From positions 155,220 to 219,219 of the forward strand of contig NZ_JALPKO010000005.1 of the NCBI RefSeq assembly GCF_023195885.1: a DNA stretch of 64,000 nt, written 5' to 3'. Shown here in pieces: positions 32,351 to 41,018 of this stretch. Every line of letters begins with the position of its first letter. Within the stretch, counting starts at the first letter, position 1. The position numbers were made by a program, and so were the translations under genes. The stretch comes from Methylonatrum kenyense. Its GTDB lineage: Bacteria > Pseudomonadota > Gammaproteobacteria > Nitrococcales > Aquisalimonadaceae. The notes below the pieces were generated by a model. That model saw only the letters and a list, made by a program, of their open reading frames with translations. It did not search any database and was not told the DNA's origin.

Positions 32351-33307
32351 ATGGCGCCGGTGGTGGTGGCCGCCGGGGTGATTCAGGGGCCGGACAGCCG
32401 TTTCCTGGTCAGCCAGCGACCGCGGCATCTGCACCAGGGTGGCTTGTGGGAATTTCCGGGAGGCAAGCTCGAGGCCGGCGAGAGCGCGTTTCAGGCGCTG
32501 CAGCGGGAGCTGTCCGAGGAGCTGGGCATTCGGGTCCGGCAGGCGGAGCCCCTGATTCGTGTGCCCTGGCGTTATCCGGACAAGACCGTCGTGCTGCACG
32601 TCTGGCGCGTCACCGGCTTCGACGGTGAGCCGGAGCCCCGCGAGGGGCAGGCCATGCGCTGGGTGGATGGGGTGCAGCTCGCCGCATTGCGTTTCCCGGC
32701 CGCCAATCAGCCGATAGTCACTGCGGCACGTCTGCCGGACCGATACCTGATTACCCCTGAACCTGCCGGTCCCGTCGATGGCTTTCTTGCCGCGCTCGAT
32801 CGAGCCGTTGCGAACGGTATCGATCTGATCCAGCTGCGGGCCCGATCGCTGGATGATGCGGCCTACGCGCGCCTCGCCGAGCAGGTGGTTGCACATCTCG
32901 GCAAACGCCCGGTTCAACTGTTGCTGAATGCGCAACCGTCGCTAGCAGTGAGCCTCGGTGTCGGCCTGCATCTCAGCGCACGGCGGTTGCGGGCACTGGC
33001 CACGCGACCACGGCTGGCGCCGGGTCAGTGGCTGGCAGCGAGTTGTCATTCGACCGCAGAATTGTGGCAGGCGGTCCACAAGGGCGTGGATTTTGCCGTG
33101 CTCGGCCCGGTATTGCCCACCCGCAGTCATCCGGAAGCGGGTGGTATCGGCTTCGATCGTCTGCACGCGCTGCTGCGGGAGGTGCCGCTGCCGACCTATG
33201 CGCTTGGCGGCCTGGACCCGACGCATCTGGACACGGCGAAAGCACATGGCGCGCAGGGCATCGCGGCGATCCGGGGACTCTGGCCCCCGGGACCACGGAA
33301 ACACTAA
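32351..33307 (+). CDS. Nudix hydrolase (MutT-like) fused to a ThiE-like domain
   Basis: A 318-residue fusion. Residues 1-130 form a MutT-type Nudix domain with a complete box (G38 through I60, REL-SEELGI), the kind that cleans 8-oxo-dGTP from the nucleotide pool. Residues 135-315 resemble thiamine phosphate synthase (LIQLRARSLDD, CHSTAELWQA, FAVLGPVLPTRSHP, YALGGLDP). This domain lacks several expected catalytic residues: the Lys after IQLR is Ala, and the acidic pair before the GVHLG-like strand is absent. The ATG at 32351 is 7 bases after argJ; an overlapping ATG at 32324 is possible. Confidence 0.88.
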   Translation: MAPVVVAAGVIQGPDSRFLVSQRPRHLHQGGLWEFPGGKLEAGESAFQALQRELSEELGIRVRQAEPLIRVPWRYPDKTVVLHVWRVTGFDGEPEPREGQAMRWVDGVQLAALRFPAANQPIVTAARLPDRYLITPEPAGPVDGFLAALDRAVANGIDLIQLRARSLDDAAYARLAEQVVAHLGKRPVQLLLNAQPSLAVSLGVGLHLSARRLRALATRPRLAPGQWLAASCHSTAELWQAVHKGVDFAVLGPVLPTRSHPEAGGIGFDRLHALLREVPLPTYALGGLDPTHLDTAKAHGAQGIAAIRGLWPPGPRKH

Positions 33308-33383
33308 CCAGACGCGGTGTGATCCGCCACGGGTTCAAGGTGCAAGGTTCAAGGTTTTTTTAAGACGGAATCTCGTAGGTCTC

Positions 33384-33412
33384 GTAGGGTGCATTAAGCG
33401 CAGCGAATGCAC
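33384..33412 (+). repeat. GTAGGG-type dispersed repeat, forward copy
   Basis: Begins GTAGGGTGCATTAAGCGCAG and ends GAATGCAC, a palindromic unit of the kind scattered in many proteobacterial genomes. It faces an inverted relative at 33463-33517, forming a pair. A related inverted unit lies at 51920-51947. A short tandem GTTCAAGGT/GCAAGGT run precedes it at 33339-33360. Confidence 0.65.
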
Positions 33413-33462
33413 GCGGTGTCAGGCATCTCGGCATGGCACGGCATTTTGGTGGGGCCGGGGCA

Positions 33463-33517
33463 ACCCGCCAACGCTTCACACCGCGCGGGTCCGCTCCGCT
33501 TGACCCGCCCTACGCCA
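33463..33517 (-). repeat. GTAGGGCGGGTCAAGCG-type repeat, inverted copy
   Basis: Reading the minus strand it starts TGGCGTAGGGCGGGTCAAGC and runs on through GGACCCGCGCGGTGTGA to GTTGGCGGG. The copy at 51970-52023 is nearly identical over the same 54-55 bases. It occupies most of the 290-base spacer between the Nudix-ThiE gene and yacG. Confidence 0.7.
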
Positions 33518-33572
33518 CCCCGAGCACGGCCGGCACCGCGCATTACCGGATGACCAAAACCGGTCTCGGGCG

Positions 33573-33601
33573 CAGGCGCGGGAATCATTAGCGGTTCCCT
33601 A
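33573..33601. repeat. Degenerate half-copy of the GGGAAACACTGAT family
   Basis: On the minus strand it reads TAGGGAACCGCTAATGATTC followed by CCGCGCC, a diverged arm of the element at 41338-41393. Its first triplet is the stop codon of yacG. Confidence 0.5.
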
Positions 33602-33802
33602 GATGGATTCGTCGTCGCGGAACTCGTCGATCAGTTCGTCCGGCAGTTCGACCCCAGGAATCGTGTTTTCCTCGTTGAACCATGCCCCGAGGTCGGTGAG
33701 CTTGCAGCGCTCGCTGCAGAACGGTCGCCACGGCGACCGCGCCGGATCCCACGACACCGGCTTGCTGCAGTTCGGGCAATGGACGGTCTGGGTGGAGGCC
33801 AT
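33599..33802 (-). CDS. yacG: DNA gyrase inhibitor / zinc-binding protein YacG
   Basis: A 67-residue zinc-finger protein that binds and inhibits DNA gyrase in E. coli. The four zinc ligands are Cys9, Cys12, Cys29 and Cys33 (CPNC and CSERC), followed by the conserved [17 protein letters not shown]. It starts directly after the zapD stop and is last in a coaE-zapD-yacG series, the standard order next to type IV pilus genes in gammaproteobacteria. The stop codon is contributed by a dispersed repeat. Confidence 0.94.
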   Translation of the reverse strand: MASTQTVHCPNCSKPVSWDPARSPWRPFCSERCKLTDLGAWFNEENTIPGVELPDELIDEFRDDESI

Positions 33803-34621
33803 TCAGAGCATGCAGCAGCGGAGGATGAATTCCACGTCCCGGTCGGTCTGGAACGCGCGCTCCTGGTCGAGCCCCGGTTCCATGAAACGCACCGTGACAA
33901 AATGCTTGTTGCCGCTTATTTCGGCGAACCAGGCGCTGTCTGCCGGCAACTCGACGCTGACCAGCTGCACGCTGGTGCCGCGTTCCAGGTTGCGTTGATA
34001 GATGCCGTCAATGGCGGTCTGGCTTTGCGGCATGGCGCTGTCCCGCATCAGCTGCAGCAGCAGGTCACAGGCCTGGCGCAGACCGTCCAGCACCGCGTAC
34101 CAGTCCTCAAGCCCCTGCCGCCGGCGGGAAGCCGGCTGCTGCAGCCAACGGTGATAGGCGGGCAGGTCGAAGCCGCAGGTGCCACCCGCGATGCCACTGC
34201 GCTGGATGACCGAGTTGAGCAGCTCATCGCGGCGTAGCGCACTGCCGAGCTGGCCCGGCTGCGAGCGCAAGCGATCCACGATTTCCGTGCACTGGCCGAC
34301 GAAATAGTGCACCCGGTCGGCGTCCACGCCCGGTCGCTCGCCGAGTTGCGTCAGGATACTGCTGACCCGCTCCAGTTCCTTGATGATTTCGGAGCGCAGA
34401 TCACCGCGGGCGAGCACGTCGAGTATGCTCGCAAGCGTGTCGACGGCCAGTCGGCTATGCCATTCCTCATCCCCATGAATCCCGAAATCCGCCTGTCGGA
34501 ACAGGCTTTCCAGCCGCATGATCGTCCGGTACCGCTCGTTCAGCGGTTGCTCGAACACAATACTGGCCGTCTTTCGTTGTTGACCGGTTTGCGTTTCCTC
34601 GGATGTCACAGTGCCGTCCAT
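33803..34621 (-). CDS. zapD: Cell division protein ZapD
   Basis: ZapD cross-links FtsZ filaments through the FtsZ C-terminal peptide. The 272-residue product shows the family pattern VFEQPLNERYRTIMRLESLF near residue 23, then an all-helical N-terminal domain and a C-terminal beta domain ending in RDVEFILRCCML. It overlaps coaE by one base and abuts yacG, so the three are one transcript. Its target FtsZ is encoded at 25.4 kb. Confidence 0.93.
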   Translation of the reverse strand: MDGTVTSEETQTGQQRKTASIVFEQPLNERYRTIMRLESLFRQADFGIHGDEEWHSRLAVDTLASILDVLARGDLRSEIIKELERVSSILTQLGERPGVDADRVHYFVGQCTEIVDRLRSQPGQLGSALRRDELLNSVIQRSGIAGGTCGFDLPAYHRWLQQPASRRRQGLEDWYAVLDGLRQACDLLLQLMRDSAMPQSQTAIDGIYQRNLERGTSVQLVSVELPADSAWFAEISGNKHFVTVRFMEPGLDQERAFQTDRDVEFILRCCML

Positions 34622-35259
34622 CAGTTGGGTCCTGTCCTGCCACAGTCGTCGGTCGGAGAGCTCCCTGCCCCGGCCAGCGCCAGATACTGCTGATGCAGAT
34701 CCCGGATCTGTCGATCCAGCGCTTCAAGGCCCCCATTGTTGCACAGGATGTCGTTGGCTGCCCGCAGCCGGCGCTCGCGCGGAGCCTGCGCATCGAGCAT
34801 GGCACGGGCCTCGGAACGGCTGCAGCCGTCACGCCGCTGCAGCCGTTCGATCTGCTGTGCCTCGGGCGTATCGACCACCAGGACCCGGTCCACCAGCTCG
34901 ACGAAATCGGTTTCCACAAGTAACGGCACGACGAGGATGGCATAGGGGCTGTCGAACGTCGCAAGCCGCTGCCGGCAGAGTTCACGGATCAGTGGATGCA
35001 ACAACTGGTCGAGCATGTCGCGTGACGCCGGGTCGGAAAAAACCCGCCGTCGCAAGGCGGCACGGTCCAGCCGGCCGTCAGCCTGAAGAATGCTGTCGCC
35101 GAAGGCGGAGACCAGTCGTGCAAGCCCTTGCGTGCCTGGCTCCACCACCTCGCGGGCCAGCAGGTCCGTGTCAACGATCGGCACCCCGAGCGCCCGGAAA
35201 CGGTCGGAAACGGCCGATTTGCCGCTGGCAATGCCCCCGGTTAGTCCGATTACAAGCAT
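34621..35259 (-). CDS. coaE: Dephospho-CoA kinase
   Basis: Final step of coenzyme A synthesis, phosphorylating the ribose of dephospho-CoA. The 212-residue product opens with the P-loop GLTGGIASGKS (residues 5-15) and shows the conserved IVDTDLLAREVVEPGT and the lid segment RVLVVDTPEAQQIERLQRRDG. It lies 24 bases downstream of pilD and overlaps zapD by a single base. Confidence 0.96.
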   Translation of the reverse strand: MLVIGLTGGIASGKSAVSDRFRALGVPIVDTDLLAREVVEPGTQGLARLVSAFGDSILQADGRLDRAALRRRVFSDPASRDMLDQLLHPLIRELCRQRLATFDSPYAILVVPLLVETDFVELVDRVLVVDTPEAQQIERLQRRDGCSRSEARAMLDAQAPRERRLRAANDILCNNGGLEALDRQIRDLHQQYLALAGAGSSPTDDCGRTGPN

Positions 35260-35283
35260 GAGGTCGGCGCGTGCAGGCGGGCG

Positions 35284-36159
35284 TCAGCCCAGGCCAGCAA
35301 GGCGGAAATAGGCATCCGTCAGGCTGTCGCCCCAGAGTAGGGCAAGCCAGCCGGCGCCGGCAAGGTAGGGTCCGAAGGGGATCGGCAGTTGCCGGTCGCG
35401 CCCCAGCAGCAGGATCATCAGGATCCCGGCGACGGCGCCGACCAGTGCCGAGAGCAGGATGATCATCGGCAGGGCGGCCCAGCCCAGCCAGGCGCCCAGC
35501 GCTGCCAGCAGCTTGAAGTCGCCGTAGCCCATGCCTTCCTTGCCGGTCAGCAGGCGGAAGGCGTGGAACACGCTCCAGAGGCTGAGATAGCCCGCAACCG
35601 CCCCGATGATGGCTGCTTGCGGGTCCGGCGCGAACACCGGGACCAGGCTCAGCAACAGACCGAGCCAGATCAGCGGCAGGGTGATGCTGTCGGGAAGCAA
35701 CTGGTGATCGAGGTCGATGCCGGACAGCGCAATCAGTGACCAGGTCAGGACCAGTGCCGGGAGCAGTTCGACGGTCCAGCCGAACTGCCAGGCGACGAGT
35801 ACTGACAGGATCGCACTCAGCGCCTCGACCAGGGGATAACGGACCGGGATGCCTGCCTGGCAGTGCCTGCAGCGGCCCCGCAATAGCAGCCAGCTCAGCA
35901 CCGGAACATTGTCCCGGGCGCGGATGGCCTGCTGGCAACGTGGGCAATGGGAGCCGGGCCGGGACAGGCTGATCGCCGGCTGGTCGACCGGTTCCAGCTC
36001 CAGGATCTCGCGTGCGCCAGCGCGCCAGTCCCGTTCCATCATTCGGGGTAGCCGCAGGATGACCACGTTCAGAAAACTGCCGATGACCAGGCCGAGCAGC
36101 CCACAGCCGGTCAACAGCAGCCAGAATGGCGGCTCGGGCCACACCGCGGGATTCAGCAT
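35284..36159 (-). CDS. pilD: Type IV prepilin peptidase and N-methyltransferase
   Basis: Inner-membrane aspartic protease that cleaves and N-methylates prepilins and related pseudopilins. The 291-residue protein has GSFLNVVILRLP near the N-terminus, a zinc-type tetracysteine region (HCPRC and CRHC, about residues 72-100) and the two catalytic aspartates in GIDLDHQLLPD and GYGDFKLLAALG. About eight membrane helices are visible. It follows pilC after 28 bases in the pilB-pilC-pilD order. Confidence 0.95.
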   Translation of the reverse strand: MLNPAVWPEPPFWLLLTGCGLLGLVIGSFLNVVILRLPRMMERDWRAGAREILELEPVDQPAISLSRPGSHCPRCQQAIRARDNVPVLSWLLLRGRCRHCQAGIPVRYPLVEALSAILSVLVAWQFGWTVELLPALVLTWSLIALSGIDLDHQLLPDSITLPLIWLGLLLSLVPVFAPDPQAAIIGAVAGYLSLWSVFHAFRLLTGKEGMGYGDFKLLAALGAWLGWAALPMIILLSALVGAVAGILMILLLGRDRQLPIPFGPYLAGAGWLALLWGDSLTDAYFRLAGLG

Positions 36160-36187
36160 GCAGCAGTGGCTATCGCTGCCGCGCGCA

Positions 36188-37408
36188 TCAGATCACCTGA
36201 CCCATCTGGAAGATCGGCAGGTACATGGCGATGACCAGGCCGCCGACCAGCACCCCCAGAACCACCATGATCATGGGTTCGAGCAGGCTGCTGAGGCTGT
36301 CGATCAGGTTGTCCACCTCTTCCTCGTAGAAGTCGGCCACCTTGGCCAGCATGGTGTCGAGGGAGCCGGACTCCTCGCCGATGGCCGTCATCTGCACCAC
36401 CATGTTGGGGAACAGGTTGGACAGTTTCATCGCGCTCTGCAGCTGCTGGCCGCTGGCAACCTGGTCGCGCATCACCAGCACCCCTTCCTGATAGACCACG
36501 TTGCCGGTGGCGCCGGATACCGACTCCAGAGCGTCCACCAACGGCACGCCGGCAGCAAACATGGTCGACAGGGTGCGGGCGTAGCGGGCAATCGCCGCCT
36601 TTTCGAGGATTGTGCCAATCACCGGGATCTTGAGCGCCAGCCGATCCACCAGGCGCACGAACTTGCGTGATCGTTTGCGGCCCTCGACAAAGGCCACGCC
36701 AAGGCCGATGAGGACGCCGAAAATGATGTACCAGTAACTCTGGAAGAATTCCGAAAGATTGACGACGAACCGGGTGAATACCGGCAAATCGGCGCCAAAG
36801 CCGCGGAACAGGCTCTCGAACTGGGGCACCACGAAAATCAGCAGGATTGCGGTTACCAGAAAGGCCACCACCACGACCGCGGCCGGATAGAACAGCGCCT
36901 TCTTGATCTTCTTCTTGATCGATTCGGTCTTTTCCAGGTAAGTCGCCAGCTTGTCCAGCAAGGTGTCGAGCACACCGGCCGCCTCGCCGGCCTCGACCAG
37001 GTTGCAGAACAGCTCGTTGAAATGCCGTGGATGGGCGGCCAGCGCCTGGCTCAGGTTGGTGCCGCCTTCGACATCGGCCTTGATCTTGAGCACCAGGTCC
37101 TGCATCGCCGGGTTGTCGTGCCCGCGGCCAACGATGTCCAGCCCCTGCACCATGGGCACACCGGCGCTCATCATTGTGGCCAGCTGGCGGCTGAATACGG
37201 CGATGTCGCCAGCCGTGATCTTCTTCTTGCGCTGGCCGAACAGCGAAGCGGATTTCTTGCGCACCGTCTTCGGCGCGATGCCCTGGCGACGCAGTTCGGC
37301 CTTCATCAGCGTCACGTTGTTGGCCTGCGCCTCGCCCTTGACCTTGGCGCCCCGCTTGTCGGTGCCGACCCAGACGAAGGTGGGTATCTTTTTCGCTTTT
37401 GCTGCCAT
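36188..37408 (-). CDS. pilC: Type IV pilus inner-membrane platform protein PilC
   Basis: GspF-family platform on which PilB acts to assemble the pilus. The 406-residue product has two homologous GspF domains (each beginning FSRQLATMMSAGVPMVQGLD- or YARTLSTMFAAGVPLVDALE-like) and three membrane helices, near residues 175-200, 225-245 and 375-400. The motif TAIGEESGSLDTMLAKVADFYEEEVD is typical. It is 53 bases downstream of pilB. Confidence 0.96.
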   Translation of the reverse strand: MAAKAKKIPTFVWVGTDKRGAKVKGEAQANNVTLMKAELRRQGIAPKTVRKKSASLFGQRKKKITAGDIAVFSRQLATMMSAGVPMVQGLDIVGRGHDNPAMQDLVLKIKADVEGGTNLSQALAAHPRHFNELFCNLVEAGEAAGVLDTLLDKLATYLEKTESIKKKIKKALFYPAAVVVVAFLVTAILLIFVVPQFESLFRGFGADLPVFTRFVVNLSEFFQSYWYIIFGVLIGLGVAFVEGRKRSRKFVRLVDRLALKIPVIGTILEKAAIARYARTLSTMFAAGVPLVDALESVSGATGNVVYQEGVLVMRDQVASGQQLQSAMKLSNLFPNMVVQMTAIGEESGSLDTMLAKVADFYEEEVDNLIDSLSSLLEPMIMVVLGVLVGGLVIAMYLPIFQMGQVI

Positions 37409-37461
37409 CGATTCGGGGCCCGTATTCGGTCAGCCGGGTCGGATGCCCGGCCGCTGCATGG

Positions 37462-39177
37462 TCAATCCTTGGTCACGCGGTTGATCTCTTCGAGGCTGGT
37501 GATGCCGTTCCGGACTTTCATGAGCCCGGAGCGCCGCAGGTCGCGGATGCTCTCCTTGGCCGCCTGGTCTTCCAGTTCCATGGCGTTGCCGCCCTCCATG
37601 ATGATGCGGCCCATGGCGTCGGATACCGGCATGACCTGATAGATGCCGACGCGGCCCTTGTAGCCCAGCGTGCACTGGTCGCAGCCTTCCGGGCCGTAGA
37701 GCGTCAGATCCTCGACCTCGTCTTCGCCGAAACCCTCCTCGATCAAGGCTTCGCGGGGCACGTCCACCACCTTCTTGCAGTGAGTGCAGAGGCGCCGTGC
37801 CAGACGCTGGGCGATGATCAGGTTGACCGCCGAGGCGATGTTGTAGGGTGGCACGCCCATGTTGGCCAGGCGGGTCAACGTCTGCGGTGCATCGTTGGTA
37901 TGCAGTGTCGAAAGCACCAGATGCCCGGTCTGCGCCGCCTTGACCGCAATCTCCGCTGTCTCCAGGTCACGAATCTCGCCGACCATGATGATGTCCGGAT
38001 CCTGGCGCAGGAACGCGCGCAGCGCCGCGGCAAAGGTCAGGCCGGCCTTGACGTTGAGGTTGACCTGATTGATGCCCGGCAGGTTGATTTCGACCGGATC
38101 CTCGACCGTCGAGATATTGCGATCCTCGGTGTTGAGGATGTTCAGCGCGGTGTACAGCGACACGGTCTTGCCGCTGCCGGTGGGGCCGGTCACGAGCACC
38201 ATGCCGTAGGGCTTGTGGATGGCGTCCATGAACTGCTTTTTCTGGTCCGCCTCGTAGCCCAGCGAATCGATGCCGATCATGGCACTGCTGGAATCAAGAA
38301 TACGTAACACCAATTTCTCGCCGTACAGCGTCGGGCAGCTGCTGACGCGGAAGTCGATGGCCTTGGTCCGTGACAGGTTCATCTTGATCCGACCGTCCTG
38401 CGGTACCCGGCGCTCGGCAATGTCCATGCGCGACATGACCTTCACGCGGGCGGCAATGCGCGGCGCCAGGCCGATCGGTGGGCTGGCCACGGCGTGCAGC
38501 ATGCCGTCCTGGCGGTAGCGTACGCGAAAGCTTTTTTCGTAGGGCTCGAAATGGATGTCCGAGGCGCCGCGCTTGATGGCATCCACCAGCACCTTGTTAA
38601 CGAAGCGCACCACCGGCGCATCGTCGGCGTCCGCGCGGGTGATGTCCGGCTCCTGTTCCTCGTCACCGCTGGTGGTGGTGAGGTTTTCCAGGTCCTCGTC
38701 CAGTTCGTCACCGTCAAAGCTGCTGTCGGCGGCGACCATCGCCCGGTCAATCAGCCGCAGCAGCTTGTCATGCTCGACAAGTACCGGGTCGGTATTGAGC
38801 CCGCAGTGGAACTTGAACTCGTCCAGTGCATCGAGGTTGGTCGGATCCGCCACGGCAACGAAAAGGCGCTTGCCACGTTTGAAGATCGGCATCGCCTGGT
38901 GATGGCGGATCAGTTTTTCGCTTACCAGATTGGTGATCGCGGGTTCCGGCTCGATGGCGGTGACGTCCAGCAGCGGTACACCGAATTCATCGGAGGCGGC
39001 CGTCGCCAGATCGCTGGGGGCGAGTTTCCTGGTGTCGACCAGCGTCGCAACCAGGGTCTGCCCGGCCTTGCGGGCATCGTCCGCGGCGCTGCGGGCGCCT
39101 TCCTCGTCGAGCAGTCCGTCACGGACCAGACGACCTGCCAAACCACTGAGTCGTGTGCTGGGAGATGGGGTTGCCAT
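37462..39177 (-). CDS. pilB: Type IV pilus assembly ATPase PilB
   Basis: Hexameric ATPase powering pilus extension. The product of about 571 residues has the MshE/GspE N-terminal domain (LVRDGLLDEEGA), the Walker A loop GPTGSGKT, an Asp/His box region, Walker B IIMVGEIRD-like and a C-terminal tetracysteine zinc site (CTHCKK and CDQC). The ATG at 39177 is chosen for an AGGA sequence about 14 bases upstream; another ATG at 39192 is equally possible. No pilin gene is nearby. Confidence 0.92.
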   Translation of the reverse strand: MATPSPSTRLSGLAGRLVRDGLLDEEGARSAADDARKAGQTLVATLVDTRKLAPSDLATAASDEFGVPLLDVTAIEPEPAITNLVSEKLIRHHQAMPIFKRGKRLFVAVADPTNLDALDEFKFHCGLNTDPVLVEHDKLLRLIDRAMVAADSSFDGDELDEDLENLTTTSGDEEQEPDITRADADDAPVVRFVNKVLVDAIKRGASDIHFEPYEKSFRVRYRQDGMLHAVASPPIGLAPRIAARVKVMSRMDIAERRVPQDGRIKMNLSRTKAIDFRVSSCPTLYGEKLVLRILDSSSAMIGIDSLGYEADQKKQFMDAIHKPYGMVLVTGPTGSGKTVSLYTALNILNTEDRNISTVEDPVEINLPGINQVNLNVKAGLTFAAALRAFLRQDPDIIMVGEIRDLETAEIAVKAAQTGHLVLSTLHTNDAPQTLTRLANMGVPPYNIASAVNLIIAQRLARRLCTHCKKVVDVPREALIEEGFGEDEVEDLTLYGPEGCDQCTLGYKGRVGIYQVMPVSDAMGRIIMEGGNAMELEDQAAKESIRDLRRSGLMKVRNGITSLEEINRVTKD

Positions 39178-39416
39178 CGTGACGTCTACCATCCTCAAGC
39201 GCCTGCGGCGGGTTGGGTCGTCCGGCAACCAGCGCCGACTCCCCCGCAAAATACTACAAGAAGGCACCGTCCGGCCAAAGTCCGGCGGACGGGAGCCCCG
39301 ACATGCTATTGCGAGTCGAGTGTAAGCGCGGTGGCTCCGGCGAGTCTGTGAGGTAGTACCGTTTTCAGCGAGGGGCTGGCTGGATGCTGAAAAAAGATAG
39401 CCGCAAGGGCGAAAGA

Positions 39417-39493
39417 TGGTCGGGGTGGCAGGATTTGAACCTACGACCCCTGCCTCCCGAAGACAGTGCTCTACCAGGCTGAGCTACACCCCG
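39417..39493 (-). tRNA. tRNA-Pro (anticodon CGG)
   Basis: A 77-nt cloverleaf on the minus strand. The acceptor stem CGGGGTG pairs with CACCCCG, followed by discriminator A and an encoded CCA (39419-39417). The D arm is AGCTCAGCCTGGTAGAGC, the anticodon loop TTCGGGA gives CGG at positions 34-36, reading the CCG codon, and the T loop is GGTTCAAATCC. It lies between ispB and pilB. The 239 bases between it and pilB hold no gene. Confidence 0.96.
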
Positions 39494-39508
39494 ACCGAGG
39501 GCTGCCAC

Positions 39509-40477
39509 CTACTGCAGGCGCCGCACGCTGAAATCTGCCAATTCGATCATGGCATCGCGGTACGGACCAGGTGACAAACTCGCCAGATGGCTGGTGGCTC
39601 GGGCCGCCGCCTGTCTGGCGAGGGCGCGAGTATAGGCGATCGCCCCGGTCGATTCAATCACGTTCGTGACCTCGTCAATGCGCTCCAGGCCGCCACTTTC
39701 TATGGCCTGGCGGAGCAGTTGCCGATCCGTCTCCGACGCCTCCTGCATGGCGCGGATCAGCGGCATCGTCGGCTTGCCCTCGGCCAGGTCATCACCGACA
39801 TTCTTGCCGATATCCGTCACCGCTCCGTCGTAGTCCAGCGCATCGTCAACCAGCTGGAAGGCAGTGCCCAGTTCCAGCCCGTAGGCGGCTACCGCGTTTT
39901 CGGTTTCCGCGGAGGCACCGGCGAGAACCGCACCGAGGCGACAGGCGGCCTCGAACAGCGTTGCGGTCTTGCTGTAGATCACCTGCAGGTAGCGCTGCTC
40001 GGTGGTGTCGGGGTCATGCACGTTCAATAACTGCATGACCTCGCCTTCGGCGATGGTGTTGGTGGTTCGTGCCATGATTTCCATGACCCGCATGTCGCCC
40101 ACATCGACCATCATTTCGAAGGCCCGGGAATAGAGGAAATCGCCGACCAGGACGCTGGCCTCGTTGCCCCAGAGCTGATTCGCGGTCTCGCGGCCGCGCC
40201 GCAGCTCCGAACCGTCGACGACGTCGTCGTGCAGCAGCGTGGCGGTATGAATGAATTCCACCACGGCCGCCAGATGACGGTGTGCGACACCTTTATAACC
40301 ACAGGCGTGTGCGGACAGCAGCACCTGCATCGGCCGCAGCCGTTTGCCCCCACTGTTGACGATGTAGCCGCCCAGCTGGTTGATCAGGACGACCTCCGAG
40401 CTCAGTCGTTCCTGGATCAGCGCATCGACCTGCGCCATATCGTCCGCCAGCAGTTCACGAATGGTCTCGATGCTCAT
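39509..40477 (-). CDS. ispB: Octaprenyl diphosphate synthase (polyprenyl synthetase)
   Basis: Builds the long isoprenoid side chain of ubiquinone. The 322-residue product has the all-helical prenyl transferase fold with both aspartate-rich motifs: DDVVD in LLHDDVVDGSELRRG and DDALD in FQLVDDALDYDG. The chain length (octaprenyl or nonaprenyl) cannot be read with certainty. The ATG at 40477 gives the standard MSIETIRELL N-terminus and length. It is divergent from rplU, as in E. coli. Confidence 0.95.
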   Translation of the reverse strand: MSIETIRELLADDMAQVDALIQERLSSEVVLINQLGGYIVNSGGKRLRPMQVLLSAHACGYKGVAHRHLAAVVEFIHTATLLHDDVVDGSELRRGRETANQLWGNEASVLVGDFLYSRAFEMMVDVGDMRVMEIMARTTNTIAEGEVMQLLNVHDPDTTEQRYLQVIYSKTATLFEAACRLGAVLAGASAETENAVAAYGLELGTAFQLVDDALDYDGAVTDIGKNVGDDLAEGKPTMPLIRAMQEASETDRQLLRQAIESGGLERIDEVTNVIESTGAIAYTRALARQAAARATSHLASLSPGPYRDAMIELADFSVRRLQ

Positions 40478-40609
40478 GCCAGCCCGTATGCTCCCCCGAT
40501 CTTCTGATGCCGACCGTTGCGCCGTTGCCGTCGGCGCGGCGGCGCCTACATTAGACGCGCGGGGAGGAAGCGTCCAGCCGGGTGGGCCACATCTGCAGCG
40601 CAATCGGCG

Positions 40610-40638
40610 TTGACCTTGGCGGTTCCAGGGGCTATGAT
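40610..40638 (+). promoter_or_regulatory. Sigma70 promoter of rplU-rpmA
   Basis: TTGACC (40610-40615) and TATGAT (40633-40638) with a 17-base spacer, 47 bases before the rplU ATG. A close match to consensus in the ispB/rplU divergent spacer. Confidence 0.85.
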
Positions 40639-40685
40639 CTGCGCCCTTTCCGAACCGACCCCAATTTGATGGAGCACAGTAGATC

Positions 40686-41000
40686 ATGTATGCGGTGATC
40701 AAGACCGGAGGCAAGCAGTATCGGGTCTCCGAAGGCGACGTCCTGCGTGTGGAAAAGCTCGACGCCGAGGATGGTGCCTCCATCAAGCTCGGTGAAGTGC
40801 TGATGGTTTCCAACGGTGATGATGTCAAGGTGGGTGCGCCGGTGCTCGAAGGTGCCAGCGTCGACGCGACGGTGATGGCTACGGCGAAGGCCGACAAGGT
40901 GACCATCATCAAGTTCAAGCGTCGGCACAACTACAAGCGCACCAAGGGGCATCGTCAGCCCTTTACACAGGTGAAGATTACCGGCATCACCGCCGGCTGA
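40686..41000 (+). CDS. rplU: 50S ribosomal protein L21
   Basis: Large-subunit protein that contacts 23S rRNA. The 104-residue product shows [18 protein letters not shown] at the N-terminus and the C-terminal signature [19 protein letters not shown] with the closing I-T-G-I pattern. A GGAG ribosome site lies about 11 bases upstream. It is followed after 18 bases by rpmA, the universal L21-L27 pair, with obgE next. Confidence 0.98.
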   Translation: MYAVIKTGGKQYRVSEGDVLRVEKLDAEDGASIKLGEVLMVSNGDDVKVGAPVLEGASVDATVMATAKADKVTIIKFKRRHNYKRTKGHRQPFTQVKITGITAG

Positions 41001-41018
41001 TCGCGGAGGTATCAAGCG

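Noticed and set aside
33384..33517. CRISPR-like array
   Set aside because: Only two inverted, unequal units without regular spacers; no cas genes anywhere in the window.
39178..39416. Gene or clear promoter/terminator between tRNA-Pro and pilB
   Set aside because: Only a T-rich stretch and weak pairings are visible; nothing could be supported.
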